Positions 40,926 to 61,550 of a DNA stretch of 64,000 nt are shown in pieces (the stretch's first letter is position 1; every line of letters begins with the position of its first letter). The stretch lies in contig OX424555.1 in NCBI GenBank assembly GCA_949152475.1, positions 98,055,515 to 98,119,514 of the forward strand, given 5' to 3'. The stretch is from Terebella lapidaria. Its lineage: Eukaryota > Annelida > Polychaeta > Terebellida > Terebellidae. The notes beneath the pieces were generated by a model. It saw only the letters and a program-made list of their open reading frames with translations, ran no database searches and was not told the DNA's origin. The position numbers and the translations under genes were made by a program.

Positions 40926-41519
40926 TCACTTGAAGTGTGGGGTCCCTGTGGATCGTACGACTCCTGGGGCAGGGACTGTGTCCGTGACTGCCTGTGGGTG
41001 AAGGGCCCGGTCCTGGATGACGTGCTGGAAGGCGGGGGACCCCCGGGGGAGTGGCTCTCGGGACACCGTCAAGGCCTCGTTAGTCAGCAGTTTGATGCAC
41101 TCGTCCAGGTACTGGTCCACGTTCGGACTGGGTGCTGGACTGTGGGTGTCCTCACTCGTCCCCTCTCGGCCTGGGATTGGGCGGGCCCCCGGTACCTCTA
41201 GAGTATCCATGACAATGTTATCCTGACTACCAGCAGTGCTGCCCTTGCGTGGGGTCCGCCTAGACTTCTGGCTAGATACCTCAGAGTGTGAGCGTGAGCC
41301 GGGGAATCTTGACAGTTTGTGTTGCTGGCTGACATCGACCCTGAGGTGCGCCAGACGGTGAGCCAGGTGCCCATGGTAGGCAGGCAGTTGTCCGTCCGTG
41401 TCTTCTACTGACGTCCGACATTCGGGCTGTGTCCCCGTACCGTACCTCCTGGCTTGTGGGCGCCGGAGATCTGAGGGGAGAGTTTGTGATCGCGGCCGGA
41501 ATTCACTTCTTGATTCCAT
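40926..41519 (-). CDS. Unrecognised Ser/Arg/Pro-rich protein or its last exon
   Basis: An open frame of 197 codons from ATG 41517-41519 (MESRSEF) to TGA 40926-40928, with a polyadenylation signal 130 bases on. I do not recognise the family. The composition is polar and low-complexity (SRSHSEVSSQKSRRTPRK), with one compact, perhaps helical segment near the C-terminus (VDQYLDECIKLLTNEALTVS) that looks the most protein-like. The frame is open upstream of the ATG for 24 bases to a possible acceptor (gttgacag at about 41536-41543), so this may be the last exon of a longer gene. Codon use and length argue for a real gene; function unknown. Confidence 0.55.
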   Translation of the reverse strand: MESRSEFRPRSQTLPSDLRRPQARRYGTGTQPECRTSVEDTDGQLPAYHGHLAHRLAHLRVDVSQQHKLSRFPGSRSHSEVSSQKSRRTPRKGSTAGSQDNIVMDTLEVPGARPIPGREGTSEDTHSPAPSPNVDQYLDECIKLLTNEALTVSREPLPRGSPAFQHVIQDRALHPQAVTDTVPAPGVVRSTGTPHFK

Positions 41520-41543
41520 ATCCTCGGGGCACAGGGCTGTCAA

Positions 41544-43037
41544 CAGGACTCCTTTACTTCACTTATCCTGCGTGTCTCCTCATGGAACAACGTTATTGTA
41601 TCATATGTATATGCAGGAGCTGTTTGGGATCTTCAGGGTATAATTGGTGAAATCTATACCTCATTGACGAACATTCATGCTCAAATATGTTGTCAAAAAC
41701 CCGACACGTACAATAGACCTAAGACCTGGAGTCCAGACTCGCTGTCTCGTCGATGACTTCGGCGGAATAAAAAACATATTTATCTACTTCTCAAGAGTAA
41801 ACCTTGAAATATCGATTCCGCTGTGTTCTGTTTGAAACTCTTAAGATCAAAACACGAATGGTGCGTGGTGAAGCATATCGAATGATAGGTAAATAAGCGG
41901 ATAAATGTTTTGTAGCTGCTAAAAGGCAACACACTACATTGATAGACTCACAAAATGTTCACGAGCAAATACTATCATGCTAGCTACATGCACTTGACAT
42001 GGAAGGTCAATGCTGAGGAGGCTGGGGTAATGGGCAGTTTGTGGTAGCTGGAAGCAAGGAAGTGTCTGTACAAATATTTAACGGTCTTCAAGGAACCATC
42101 AATGTATCATATTTTCTGTTCGGAAACATTGTTTCTGTGATCTATAGATACCAAATACGTCTTTCTGTTGTGGTTATCGCGACTAACATGCAGATTCACG
42201 AAATCTTACGTGCATATTTTTCGACCATTTGACCAATATGAAATATAGCTAGAGTGAAGTACATCCTTTTGCTTTTTGCGATTCAATATAGACATGGGTC
42301 CTGGATTATTGTGTTAATCCTCAATCAATGGGGTCCAATTATAAAAAAAACGTGTTTGATAACGATTATTTTGATGCGAGGTTATTTTTGTTCAATATCA
42401 AATCAGTGCATGTCCAGGTATATAATAAACTATTAGCTCGTCTGCATGTCCCTTCCTACTTTTCGCAGGACGTGTACATTGTGAATCGATGTAGGTCCTA
42501 TTGATAACAACACGTATTTAGACGACTGGCTGAAAGATGACTGGCTAGTCTATATTTGAATATGAATTTCTATTTCTGAATAACACGACTACTTCAATAT
42601 GCTAAATCAGAGCCAACAAGCACCTTTATCGCTGACGGCTTCTGATACACAGCCGAGGATTCATGTCTCCTGAGTTATTGTTTGCCGCGGGGAGTTGATA
42701 AGCCGTGGCTGTGGTATTTAATGGGAGGTCGGGGGTTCCCTTCCTCTCATTTCAACTCTCCAGGTGACTACCTCGACAAAGACACTAGCTTTACTCATAA
42801 AACACACTTTTAATTTACTTGGCCAGATGAAGCTAGATTTATGCAAAATATCTTATGTTCTGCTTCATAAAACCAGTTAGGGCCTACACATATTTGTGAA
42901 CGCACAGTTCCGTTCCCAGTTGGTGTATGTATACGGCATACCTTGCTTCACCGGTGCGTGTTTGATGTTTGAACCACGACAGTTCTGCAGAATTCTTGTG
43001 AACTGTTGACGTGTACACGACAAGACCAGCGAGCAGG
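41544..43037. other. Upstream region of the megasynthase, no gene seen
   Basis: AT-rich, without a supported coding frame. It probably holds the promoter and 5' UTR of the megasynthase and any upstream exons of the minus-strand gene; no core motif could be assigned. Confidence 0.4.
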
Positions 43038-51821
<8,784 letters not shown>

Positions 51822-52075
51822 AGTACAAACTGCAATTTATACAAGTACAGACCTTTCTGTCAATGTAATATCGAGTGTGATCAGAGTATATGAGGGAAAG
51901 CATAATGCTGGGCACTTATGATATGATGACTGCACCTGTTTTGCTTTGTTTACGGGCACCAAATTGATATGTATGATAAAAGATTTAGTCTAACTAATGA
52001 TACTACTATGTGTGAGTCTATCTAGTCATCAAGACTTGGGATACGTATTGTGTTCAAGTATTGTATATTAATAGG

Positions 52076-52081
52076 AATAAA
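52076..52081 (+). promoter_or_regulatory. Megasynthase polyadenylation signal
   Basis: AATAAA 255 bases after the stop; it supports the gene ending after the ACP. Confidence 0.6.
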
Positions 52082-52484
52082 TCCAGTGTTTGCAAATGTC
52101 GGTGTACATATGTGATCTAAATCGTCTACTACTAGTAATTCTGTCGTCGTCCTTGTCTATAGAAAATATGCCATTTTATCCCCTTTTGAGAAGTCGATGA
52201 GTCCTAACATCGTGGAGAGTAACGCAGAATACTAGTACACAGTCACTTTTTGTAACGTGATAATTATTTCAAAAAGTCAATGTTATTACAAAAAGAGGCC
52301 CCGGGGGTATACCAGTTACTGGTGTAGGTTTTCGCCAGATTTAGGGTTACACGGTGATAAAACATCATTAATATACCTGTAGGTACATCTGAAACTAATA
52401 ACTAGTGGTGCAACATTTAGTAGCACTATCGGTGTGTTCGTAAAAAAAACTCGCCCAAGGGTTAAGAAAGGTTACCGAACAATA

Positions 52485-53400
52485 CTAGTATATGTTTTAT
52501 ATATTAGCCATTTTGTCCCGTGACTTTGAAAATAAGGTCACTGGTCAAATTCAAGATCACGACAATATTCAGCATATCATTTCCTATATGTCAACAATTG
52601 ATTGCTTAGCTGTAACTTCATTAATTAGCAATTTTGTCCTGTAACCTTGAGCATGAAGTCAAAGGTCAAACTAAAGGTCATCAGAATATTTGGCATAAAT
52701 CATTTCCTGTATGTCCACATTTGATTCTGTTGTAAAGTCGGTAATAAACGATAAATATATATTTTCCTGTGATCTTGAAAATGAGGTCAAATGTCAAATC
52801 CAAGGTCATGACAATATTCAGCATATATCATTTTCTACATTTTCGCAAATAATTCTTAAGCTGTAAAGGTGATAATAAGCGAGATATTAGCCATTTTCCG
52901 ATGTCACTTTGAAAAAAGGCCAGAGGTCAAGTTTAAGGTCTTGAGAATATTAAGCAAATATCATTTCCTATATGTGCGCAATTGATTCCCAAACTATGAA
53001 GTCGATAACAAGCGAGATATTAGCTATTTTGTCATGTGACCTTGAAAATGAAGTCATATTCATAGTCATGACAATATTCAGTATATATCATTTTCGATAT
53101 GTTCACAATTGATTCTTGAGCTGTAAAGTCGATAATAAGGGATATTTTAGCCATTTTGTGCTCTGACATTGAGAATAAGATCAAAGGTCAAGGTCATGAG
53201 AAAATTCAGCATGTATCATTTCCTATAGTATGTGCACAATTGATTCCTAAGCTGCCAAAAAATAAGCATGAAATTAGCCATTTTGTGCTCTGACCTTGAA
53301 AATGAGGTCAAGGGTCCAATTCAATGTCATCAGAATATTCGGCATATAGCATTTCCTATATCTCCACAATTGATTTATAATCTCTAATCTCAATTTCACG
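52485..53400 (+). repeat. 130-bp satellite-like tandem repeat, about 7 copies
   Basis: The unit includes ttagccattttgt, tgaccttgaaaatgaggtca, atattcagcatatatcattt and caattgatt. Divergence between copies is high. The accttgaaaatgaggtca type of repeat is widespread in mollusc genomes as I remember it. Confidence 0.85.
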
Positions 53401-54066
53401 TGATATATTAGCAAAATGTGTCCCATTATAAAGAAAAGGAGAATTTAACATGGGAAAGTCTCATTTGGGACCCGTCGAAAAAATCAAAATAGCTGCCACA
53501 CGCAGACTGTCGATTCAACGGCAAAGAAACTTATACACATCACAGACGTATATGAGGAGAATCTTTTGAAACAAAAATCTCGAAATGGATTGCACAAATA
53601 CCTCCCTCTTGAAAATTATTCGAGGCATTTTCGTGCAAAAGTTAAGAAATATTCCACTGTAAACTTTATAGAAATAGACTTGAGATTTGCCACTCAAAAT
53701 CATCTGAGGTCAAGTTCACCATTAGAAGTGTCAGATTTCCCATGCTCACACAAACTTTTAAACTGTATTTTCAAGGATTTTGTAGATGTATAAGCTAGTT
53801 GTCACATTTCAGCCCAGGTGTGATCTTAGGATTAAGATTTCGAGGACATCTGAGGTTAAGTTCAAGGTCACGTCGATATTGTGAAAAACGTCGATATCGT
53901 GTTAAAAAAAGAATTCAGAAAATGGCCACCCAACCTTGGGTATTTAACAAACATATATGGTATATTTTACCTTCCAAGGTCATCAAAGGTGAAATTGGTG
54001 GTCACTACACAAATCTCCACACACATTTCCTATTTGAAAGTGCCAAGCCCTATCTTCAAGCTTTAA
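53401..54066. other. Repeat-derived sequence, no gene seen
   Basis: 53490-53580 resembles 54600-54710 (acttatacacat, atatgagg or atataagg, cttttgaaaca or gttttgaaaca), so it is a degenerate dispersed repeat. Short open frames have no recognisable domain. Confidence 0.5.
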
Positions 54067-54482
54067 GGTAGTCCGCTCCAAACAGTGAGGGGAGGGGGTC
54101 AAAGAGTTTTTCGAAATAAATGACTGTATTAACAAAATCTAGAGCTTCAAAATGACATATTTTATAGAGTAACTGATCAGCATCCTAAAACTGAAAAGAA
54201 AATAGGGGGTCACCGTATCCGTTCTCTTGGAAAACAAGATGCAAGATGTGAATATGGGCAAAAAAATGTGTAAAAATACCATAAATTGAGTCATTTTAGT
54301 AAAAGTTTGTGATTTTTGATCGAATATGTCGAAGAAACCAGCACGGTGACCCCCTATTTTCTTTTCAGTATCAGAATGCTGATCAGTTACTCTATAAAAT
54401 ATGTTATTTTGAAGGGATAATATTCAAGATATAACTTTTAAATTTTGACTTTTCATTACCTCTATGTTTGTAGCGGACTACG
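54067..54482. mobile_element. 416-bp element with TTAA target sites
   Basis: TIR ends GGTAGTCCGCTCCAAAC and, reverse complement of the right end, CGTAGTCCGCTACAAAC. A subterminal ataaaatatg/gtaactgatcag segment is also inverted. Flanked by TTAA at 54063-54066 and 54483-54486, as in piggyBac or Kolobok elements. Non-coding. Confidence 0.82.
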
Positions 54483-54486
54483 TTAA

Positions 54487-55190
54487 GCTTTATAGGAGTA
54501 CATTCCGCGGCTCTCATTATAAAAGAAAAAAGTGGCAAAAAGTTTCTAAGTGCAAATTTCTTCTCAAATGGTGATTATTTTTGCCTAGAAATGGCTCAGA
54601 TGGATGGCAGCGCAAAAATTCAAAATGGCCGCCATGCGCAGGCCAACTATTCAATGGTAACAAAACTTATACACATTCACAAAGGTATATAAGGGGAATG
54701 TTTTGAAACAAATGTAGTATATTTTGACTGTCACTGAACAATCCATGATATTACATTCCATCGATGATCAAACATGTCCTTTGTCTAATCCAAGTTTAAA
54801 TGCAACCGTGCACGTTCTGATCCTATACCAGGGCCGTAGCTCCCCCTTCCATCCACGCCCCCTAAGCCCCCAAAAAGGGGGATCGGAATAGGGGAAGGAA
54901 AAACAAGTAAAAGAAAACGGGGGAAATGAAGGAGGATGGAAATAATTGAACGCAATGGAAATTAAAGCAATTTTAAGCACATGGATTGTTATTTGACCGC
55001 ATGTTCTGAGAGTGACAGCAGATTATTATGGGAATGCAGATCATGTAGATTATTGTAGATTACATATTATAGATTACATATCATGCAGATAATGCAGGAT
55101 ATTATGTGATAAATAGTTATAGTTTTCCGAATTTCAAACAAATCGTGAAACATATGCATGAACATAATGTGAAAACTCATTGTCTTTTCA
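54487..55190. other. Intergenic, degenerate repeat only
   Basis: A relative of 53490-53580 lies at 54600-54710. Nothing else can be supported. Confidence 0.4.
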
Positions 55191-55196
55191 AATGTA

Positions 55197-55780
55197 TTGT
55201 AACGTTCGAAGCCCGCGGCGCACAGGGCGCACGCGGCGGGCGTCGTAATTACTAGAACTACAACCAGATAACAGTCCGTCCGGACGAGTCCGGCCGTCAT
55301 ACATCACATCATAACACATCATCATCACCAACATCAACGTAATCATCATATACAACATGCACAGTAGTGACAGTACATAGTTATGGTAATGTAGCCGTGT
55401 GCGGAGCCAAAGATACCATGGGAGTGGCACCACAAAACTCGCGCACGTGGGCATGTTGCTGGCCAGCCTCGCCGACGGCACTGCCGCAGGGATACCAGAC
55501 GGTCTGCCAGAGCCTGTGTCACACCATCCCAGGCGGGAGACCGGTGATCCACAGGGCGTGAGCCCCCGAGTCAGCAACGGTTCTCCCACCTGTACCCCGT
55601 ATTGGAAGTCGTCCCTGAGGCCTTATAGGCGTCCCTAGCCGAACAGAGACAAGGAGCCCATGGCTGAGCTCACCTGTCGTGCTCTCGCTCTGTGACAAGT
55701 CCGGCCACACAATGTGCGGCCACAGTATTTATACTAGAGTCGTGAGCACGAGAGATGACGTAAAGCCATTTAGTGCTGGG
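55197..55780 (+). repeat. Dispersed GC-richer repeat, copy B
   Basis: Related to 56560-57085 and, reversed, to 27195-27640. The left part has tagaactacaaccagataac and gacgagtccggcc. It starts tgtaacgttcgaagcc and may be a solo LTR; no proof. Confidence 0.65.
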
Positions 55781-56295
55781 GCTGAAATTTTACTTTTGAG
55801 ATTTTCTGCACCCCCCGTCATAATTATGTTTGGTGATTTTTCCATGTTCCTTGATATATAAGCTGATTATTTCAAAACATTACCTCTCTGGGAAAGTGTC
55901 CGAACGATCTTTTCCAGACAACTTTTCACATTACCCGTCCAACCGATTCGCGGATCATTTTCGCTCTGCCAAATTTAGGGGGTACGGTTGTGTAATGGTC
56001 AATAACTTTTTTCTCTGCTTCAGACACACAAACCAATTACACCATTGGAAAGATTAGACTTTTTCCTATCGAATGGTACCTTCACTGATGATTCACTGAC
56101 GTCCATCTTGAAGGTCACAAGTGAACTTTAAACATATCGGTAACATCCGGAAACGTCGAAAAAGTTTTAAAAAAAATATTTGTCACTGCTAAAGTTTATT
56201 TTCTGAACGTTGTGTTATATTCAAAGTGCATATATATATCTGCTGATGATAAATATTAAACTAATATCTAACACCATTTATTTTATACGCACATT
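55780..56295 (+). repeat. Left arm of a 0.5-kb inverted repeat
   Basis: Near-identical in reverse complement to 61549-62070; examples are ctctgggaaagtgtccgaac and attacaccattggaaagatt. The arms enclose about 5.3 kb, including the gypsy remnant. Confidence 0.88.
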
Positions 56296-56559
56296 TTTAT
56301 ATGGATATGTATGAAAAAAAATGAATATAAATTAAGGAAACCATACATAACCAGTTTGAAAGGCTATGGTTCTGCAAAGATCCATAACTTTAGTTATCTC
56401 CATTTTGTGCGCAAACAAATCGCTCCAGTGGAAGGAAGAGCCTTTCTTTCTATTTCTTGTTGTTCAAGTGTTCATATAGGCCATTGGTCACGAACAGAAT
56501 GTTGAGCTCAACATATGTGTAAAGTTTGATGCCCACTATCTAGGGTCCTTGCGGATAGG

Positions 56560-57085
56560 CCGCTCTCCTAGGTTCACGGTGGGCGTAGGTAATTAATTTA
56601 GAACTATAACCAGGTAACTAACTGTCTGTCGAACAAGTCCAGCCATTCATACATTAATCAGACATTACATCATCATGGTAATGTAGCCCAAAGTGTCGAG
56701 CCCGTGGCGATCAGAGCCCACGGACATGGGCGTGTTGCTTGGCCGGCCTCGCCGACGGAACTGCCGCATGGATAGAACCACGGACAGCCCAAGGGTCTGC
56801 CAGAGCCTGTGTTGCATCAACCAAGGGTGAAGGACTACCGTTCCACAGAGCATGCACCCCCGGATCTAAGTAGCCCCCCTCCTGGGCCCTAAATTGGAAA
56901 TTGCCCCCGGGCTCTAGCGAGCCCGCTTAGCCAGGAAAAGGGGACGTGGAGCACATGGCCGTGCTCGCCGTCGTCCCCTCGCCTCGACTGCTCTGAGACA
57001 ACTCCGAGTGAGCAAGATGAGCTGCCAGCTTTTGGAGCTGGCAGTGCACGAGAAACAAGGGCGTGACGTCAGACCATTGTTGCAG
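56560..57085 (+). repeat. Dispersed GC-richer repeat, copy C
   Basis: Shares ggcctcgccgacgg, gggtctgccagagcctgtg and gagacaactc with copies A and B. It is followed by ttgttgcag and a segment repeated at 62075. Confidence 0.7.
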
Positions 57086-57150
57086 TATAGTGGATCGATA
57101 AAAGACAATGCGTCACTAAGCAACGCACATGCTTCGAATGTGAAGCGGCC
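57083..57150 (+). repeat. Exon-like segment, copy 1
   Basis: tggatcgataaaagacaa and gcttcgaatgtg are shared with 62082-62155. One frame reads WIDKRQ...RTCFEC in both, followed by a stop here. Confidence 0.45.
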
Positions 57151-58580
57151 TAACAGGTGAGCTAGTGTGAACGATAACGGCCGAAACTCCTATCGCAATC
57201 TTTGGTCAAAATGGCAACATTATGCCGTTCTTACAATTTTGGTCCGCAACATGTTCCACCTCGGCCCAAAACTTGCAAACATGATCGAAGTATCACATGG
57301 CGGAACCAGAAGGAAGCAAGGTGAGCGGTACCTGCAAGTTGCGACGCAAAGGACTCAGACCTCAAAGGAGGACTTCCTATCAATGTGTATTGGTTTCGAG
57401 CCATGATTTTATGGTTAAAACTTCCATATACCAAAAAATCGTCAATGCATTTGAATGGAGAAGACTCTAAGCTTCGTTCACATATCAAATATGTATATAC
57501 TCGTTCAATACAAACAAATAGTACGAAAGATATAACATCAATAACACCGATAATCTGCAAGTTTTGTCAGATTATTCACATGTGCCACACGGCAATGCAT
57601 GGCGGAAAGAAACGTCTAACATGACGTAAATTCCTGTGACGTCATTGTTTTGAGAAAAGCCTCGACATGCGACTCATTTCACTGGAAGCAAAGATGATGG
57701 AAGTGCTCCGTTGCTCGGCATCATCAAAACAATGATGTCATTGGTTGCTACTCATTCATTCTCCCCAGAAGGAGGGCATGGCCCGCTAAGTTTAGTATCT
57801 TTTCGATTTTACATTTGATACTAGTTTATAAAATATGATTTCTTCGATATTGAAGTCACCTGAATGAATACTTCATGTGTGTGAAACTAATTTGTTACCA
57901 AATTGCATTTGATTTTGATAGAAAGTCCTCTTTTAAGGGTCTGTTTTGAAAGAATGGGGTAGTGTGACAATAGGGATTGAAAACCACAAAGTATGCTGCG
58001 CAAATATAGGAGTAGGGTCGGGTATCTTAGAAGTAGGGTCGGGGTTCCGGTCATTTCGGCCGGACTGCGTTATGTAGCATGCAATTTGGACTAAAAAGAG
58101 CATCCCCCACTTGCCGCGGCAGGCCCGCACACGTAACAGCCGTGGGCTTAACAGCCGGTCCATTGAAATTAATGGCAAACGGTTCCCTACCGTGAGAAAC
58201 CTTAAACTACTATGAACTTAATTACAGTAGTGGCGCACGGGTGATGACACACCGAAGCGTGTCACCCAAAAGCGTCCAGAGCGCCGGACGAGTCACGTGG
58301 ACAAACCGCGGACATCAATCCGCACATCCGGACACTAACCCTGTGTCCATTACCGCGGGAACGGTGCGTCACATGTAGCGGATGAAAGTCCCATCCTCTA
58401 CCTGGCCTGAACAGAGGCAGTCCCAGGACTCTCGGGCATCCGGCAAATCCACTAAAGTGGTCCGGCCAGCATAGGCGTTGGGTTAACTACGCCGGACAGC
58501 AGTCCACATGATGCAGACAGGTATGCCACATGACCTTAGTGCTAGAAACTACAGGAGGGTGGATGTTAAGATGTCTGGGC
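57150..58580. other. No host gene seen
   Basis: No reading frame with a recognisable domain. The right part (58100-58580) is GC-richer and may be flanking sequence or a terminal part of the gypsy remnant. Confidence 0.4.
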
Positions 58581-58599
58581 CCTTCACACCCGCAGATCA

Positions 58600-60870
58600 C
58601 CAGAAAGTAGTGACCGGGGCGTTAGGTTGTCCGGTCTCCTGTAGAACAGCCTAAAATCCATCCCTGGTGTGATAGACGGATACGGCATATGCATCCGCAT
58701 GAGCGGAACGTCAGTCCCACCAATATCGCGACAGCGCACGACCTTGGCGGCGTGGCCGCCGTCCCTCCACAGGTCTTGGAGGTTCCGGGGGTACCTGCGC
58801 ATCGCCGGAGAAGGGGTGAAAATCGTCCGGGTCCTCGTCCAACGAATCAGACGGGTCCAGGAGACCCACCATACGGCGGATGTGCTTGTGCGGCATCCAC
58901 GGGTGCTGTCCGGACGGATCCAAAAGTGGAACGTCACCCTGCTCAGCATCCTGAATTAGTGGATCCATGATGAGCGGGCCCTCATACCATTCCAGGTTAT
59001 CTTTGTGGACCACCAAAACCTTGTCCAGATCAGAATCCCGACGGATCTGGTAGTGCACTTCAGTCACCTGCTTTAAGGCGCGGTCACATTGCCCAAACGC
59101 ATGAATTCCGTATGAAATTTTAGTCTTACGCGATACATCTGTCATTTGCGTATTTTATCATTTTTTCTGACGTGGAACCTCAGTGGTTGTATGTGGATGG
59201 CCCGATCATCGTTTTACGTGATTCCGGGTTTTGAGCAGCTCAAAAATCGGTTCGCGTAATAATTTACGCAGTTTTAAGCTGTTTTTACGTTATTTCTGCG
59301 TAGGTTGCGTAGTTCTTACGTGGACAATGTGCGAAATATGCGTAGAATATTAGTGATTGTTCGCGAAAATGTTGCCGCTATCGCGTTCATCGATGACTTT
59401 TCACTGAAGAATAACAGAAATATCACGCATGTTCCGCACTAGTAACATGTATATTTCACTTAAAATCACTGACAATCAGTTAGAATAAGTTTAAAAAATC
59501 TGATTTGCGCTGAAGTGCGTGCTTTGTTAGTGATTTGTACGTGACATTTCCGTAGTTCTTGCGCAATTCATCGGTGATTTTTAATCACGTAAATCAGCAA
59601 AAATGGTCAAATTCTCCACTAACAATCACGCACAACCAAATTTTTTATGTGATTCATGCGTTTTCGGCTGTCTGACCGGGCCTTTAGTATGGTTATAGGG
59701 CCTATTCATGGCCTTGCGAACTTCTTGCCCTGTTTGGCCGGTGGATAGTAATAGAGCACTTTGTCACCTTCTGCAAAAACTGGTCTACCCTTAGCATGGG
59801 CGTCGTAGCCACGCTTCTGCCGGATAGCGGACTTATCCAGGTGCTCTCGTGCAAAGTCACGGGTGTTCGCCAGGGCACGGCAAACCAACTGCGCTGATCT
59901 CCGCCACGGGCAGATTTAGTAACCGGCCGTACAACATCATATGCGGCATCATCCCGGTGGAGGCGTGGACTGACGACCTATATGCCATTAAGACATACGG
60001 GCGGTGGTCATCCCATTCGTTTGCATGATCGTTTACGAAGGCAGCCAGCATATTCAGGATAGATTGATTAAAGTGTTCGACCTGTCCGTCAAACTGGGGC
60101 CTCTAAGGGGTGGTCCGGACCCTGGTACTACCTAACATCTGTGCTAGGCCTCGGAACAAGTTGCTTTCGAATTGCGTGCCCTGACCTGAGTGTACCAGCT
60201 TAGGTACTCATGGTACACCACCCACCTATTCACCAGTAACCGAGCCACCTCGTCCGCCGCAGCAGGTAGGCATCGGTGTACTTGGTGAAATAGTCCGAGA
60301 TCACTAGGATGTACCTGAACCCATGGAGTAACCAGTGCATGAGTATCCAGAATATCCAGGGCAATCCGGTCGAAAGGCACACCAGCCTTAACCGTCATGA
60401 AGGGGTTTCAGTAAGGAGCTGGAACAACTCTTTTGCGAGCCTGACACTGCGGGCTTGCTGCACACCACCTCTGCACGTCCAGGCCACTGCCAGGCCAATG
60501 AAAACGCTGTTGCAGCCGGTGAATGGTCCCCCGGATACCTAGATGGCTGGTAACTTGGAGGTCATGCAGTTGATGGAGCACTTCTCTGCGCAGCTTCGCA
60601 AGGAGCACCAATTGCCAGATGGGCGGCAAGGGGCGCAGAGGCTCATAACGCTGGTAAAGTAGACCTTCCCGGAGGACGAGCCTTTCCCACTGGGAGACTA
60701 GGGATTGTGTCTCCTCCTTGTAGGTCTTCCGCTCAGCCTTGGAAGGTTTCTATTTGGCCTCGATGGCCTTGATTACCGGCACTAGGGCGCAGTCTGCCCT
60801 TTGCTTCGCCGCCAGTTGCGTCGGAGAGTAGCCGCCCAAGTAGGTCGGTTCCTCATCCGTCAGTCCGGCG
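58600..60870 (-). pseudogene. Ty3/gypsy-type retrotransposon pol remnant (integrase region)
   Basis: Minus-strand order, from about 60870: linker with REGLLYQRYEP, H2C2 zinc-binding region with HDLQVTSHLGIRGT, a degenerate core, the core end with AYRSSVHASTGMMPHMMLYG, then KRGYDAHAKGRPVFAEGD, and a C-terminal tail with VVHKDNLEWYEG. Stops and frame changes interrupt it. The core has lost the first part of its DDE triad. No gag, protease or clear LTR pair was found. A 608-bp element is nested between FARP and KQVTEV. Confidence 0.85.
59076..59683. mobile_element. 608-bp inverted-repeat element nested in pol
   Basis: Left end AGGCGCGGTCACATTG and reverse complement of right end AGGCCCGGTCAGACAG; both continue to AACGCATGAAT. 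TTA at 59073-59075 and 59684-59686 is a 3-bp target-site duplication, as in PIF/Harbinger. No transposase is encoded. Confidence 0.87.
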
Positions 60871-61114
60871 GCATGCCAGTGGCCATTGCCACAGGGGTCA
60901 ACTGCTGCTCGTACTCAGACTCGTCCGAGGATGGGGAGGGTACCCGCGAGGAGTACACTGCTGGGTTCGAGGTCTCAGTGGAACTGAGCCGCACCTCCGG
61001 TTCAAATGCAGGACGATACCGCCGGTAGTGGTGCGTCTGCGTCAAGGGGTGGACTCCTCTGGCCCGGGCCGCCATGGTACTAAAAGGTGCGGCTGCCTGC
61101 CTATAAAGAATGTA

Positions 61115-61265
61115 TGTAACCGAGCAAGGAATGCCTCGGCCAGACTGGGATTTGAACCCGGGACCTCTCACACATCAACCATCCGCTCTACCAGATGAGC
61201 TAAAGGGATATCCCACTAGCCAAGCTAGTAGGAGTACAATTTCACACATATCAGTGAGGTCACAT
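61115..61265 (-). repeat. 151-bp repeat with tRNA-like sequence, copy 1
   Basis: The minus strand reads tttagctcatctggtagagc (A box) and cccgggttcaaatccc (B box). The T arm nearly pairs but the acceptor stem does not, so this is tRNA-derived, not a functional tRNA. Copy 2 starts 285 bases on. Confidence 0.8.
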
Positions 61266-61399
61266 CTTTCCCGGGGGTTTGAAACGTCGTCCCGAGGTGA
61301 GGAGCTTCACAAGACATCCTGCTTCAACCTCAGGACATCCTCAGTCCTTCCTGTGCCACATCCCGAAGGAATACAAGGCATCCCACCGCTGCCACCAAT

Positions 61400-61550
61400 T
61401 GTAACCGAGCAAGGAATGCCGCGGCCAGACTGAGATTTGAACCCGGGACCTCTCACACATCAGCCATCCGCTCTACCAGATGAGCTAAAGGGATATCCCA
61501 CTAGCCAAGCTAGTAGGAGTACAATTTCACACATATCAGTGAGGTCACAT
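61400..61550 (-). repeat. 151-bp repeat with tRNA-like sequence, copy 2
   Basis: Almost identical to 61115-61265, in direct orientation. Both start tgtaaccgagcaaggaatgc and end gaggtcacat, enclosing 134 bases. The copy abuts the right arm of the large inverted repeat. Confidence 0.8.

Noticed and set aside
57167..57406. 79-codon frame as a gene
   Set aside because: No start context, domain or repeat-independent support.
61133..61211. A functional tRNA gene on the minus strand
   Set aside because: A and B boxes are present but the acceptor and anticodon stems do not pair, and it is within a repeated unit; kept as tRNA-like.
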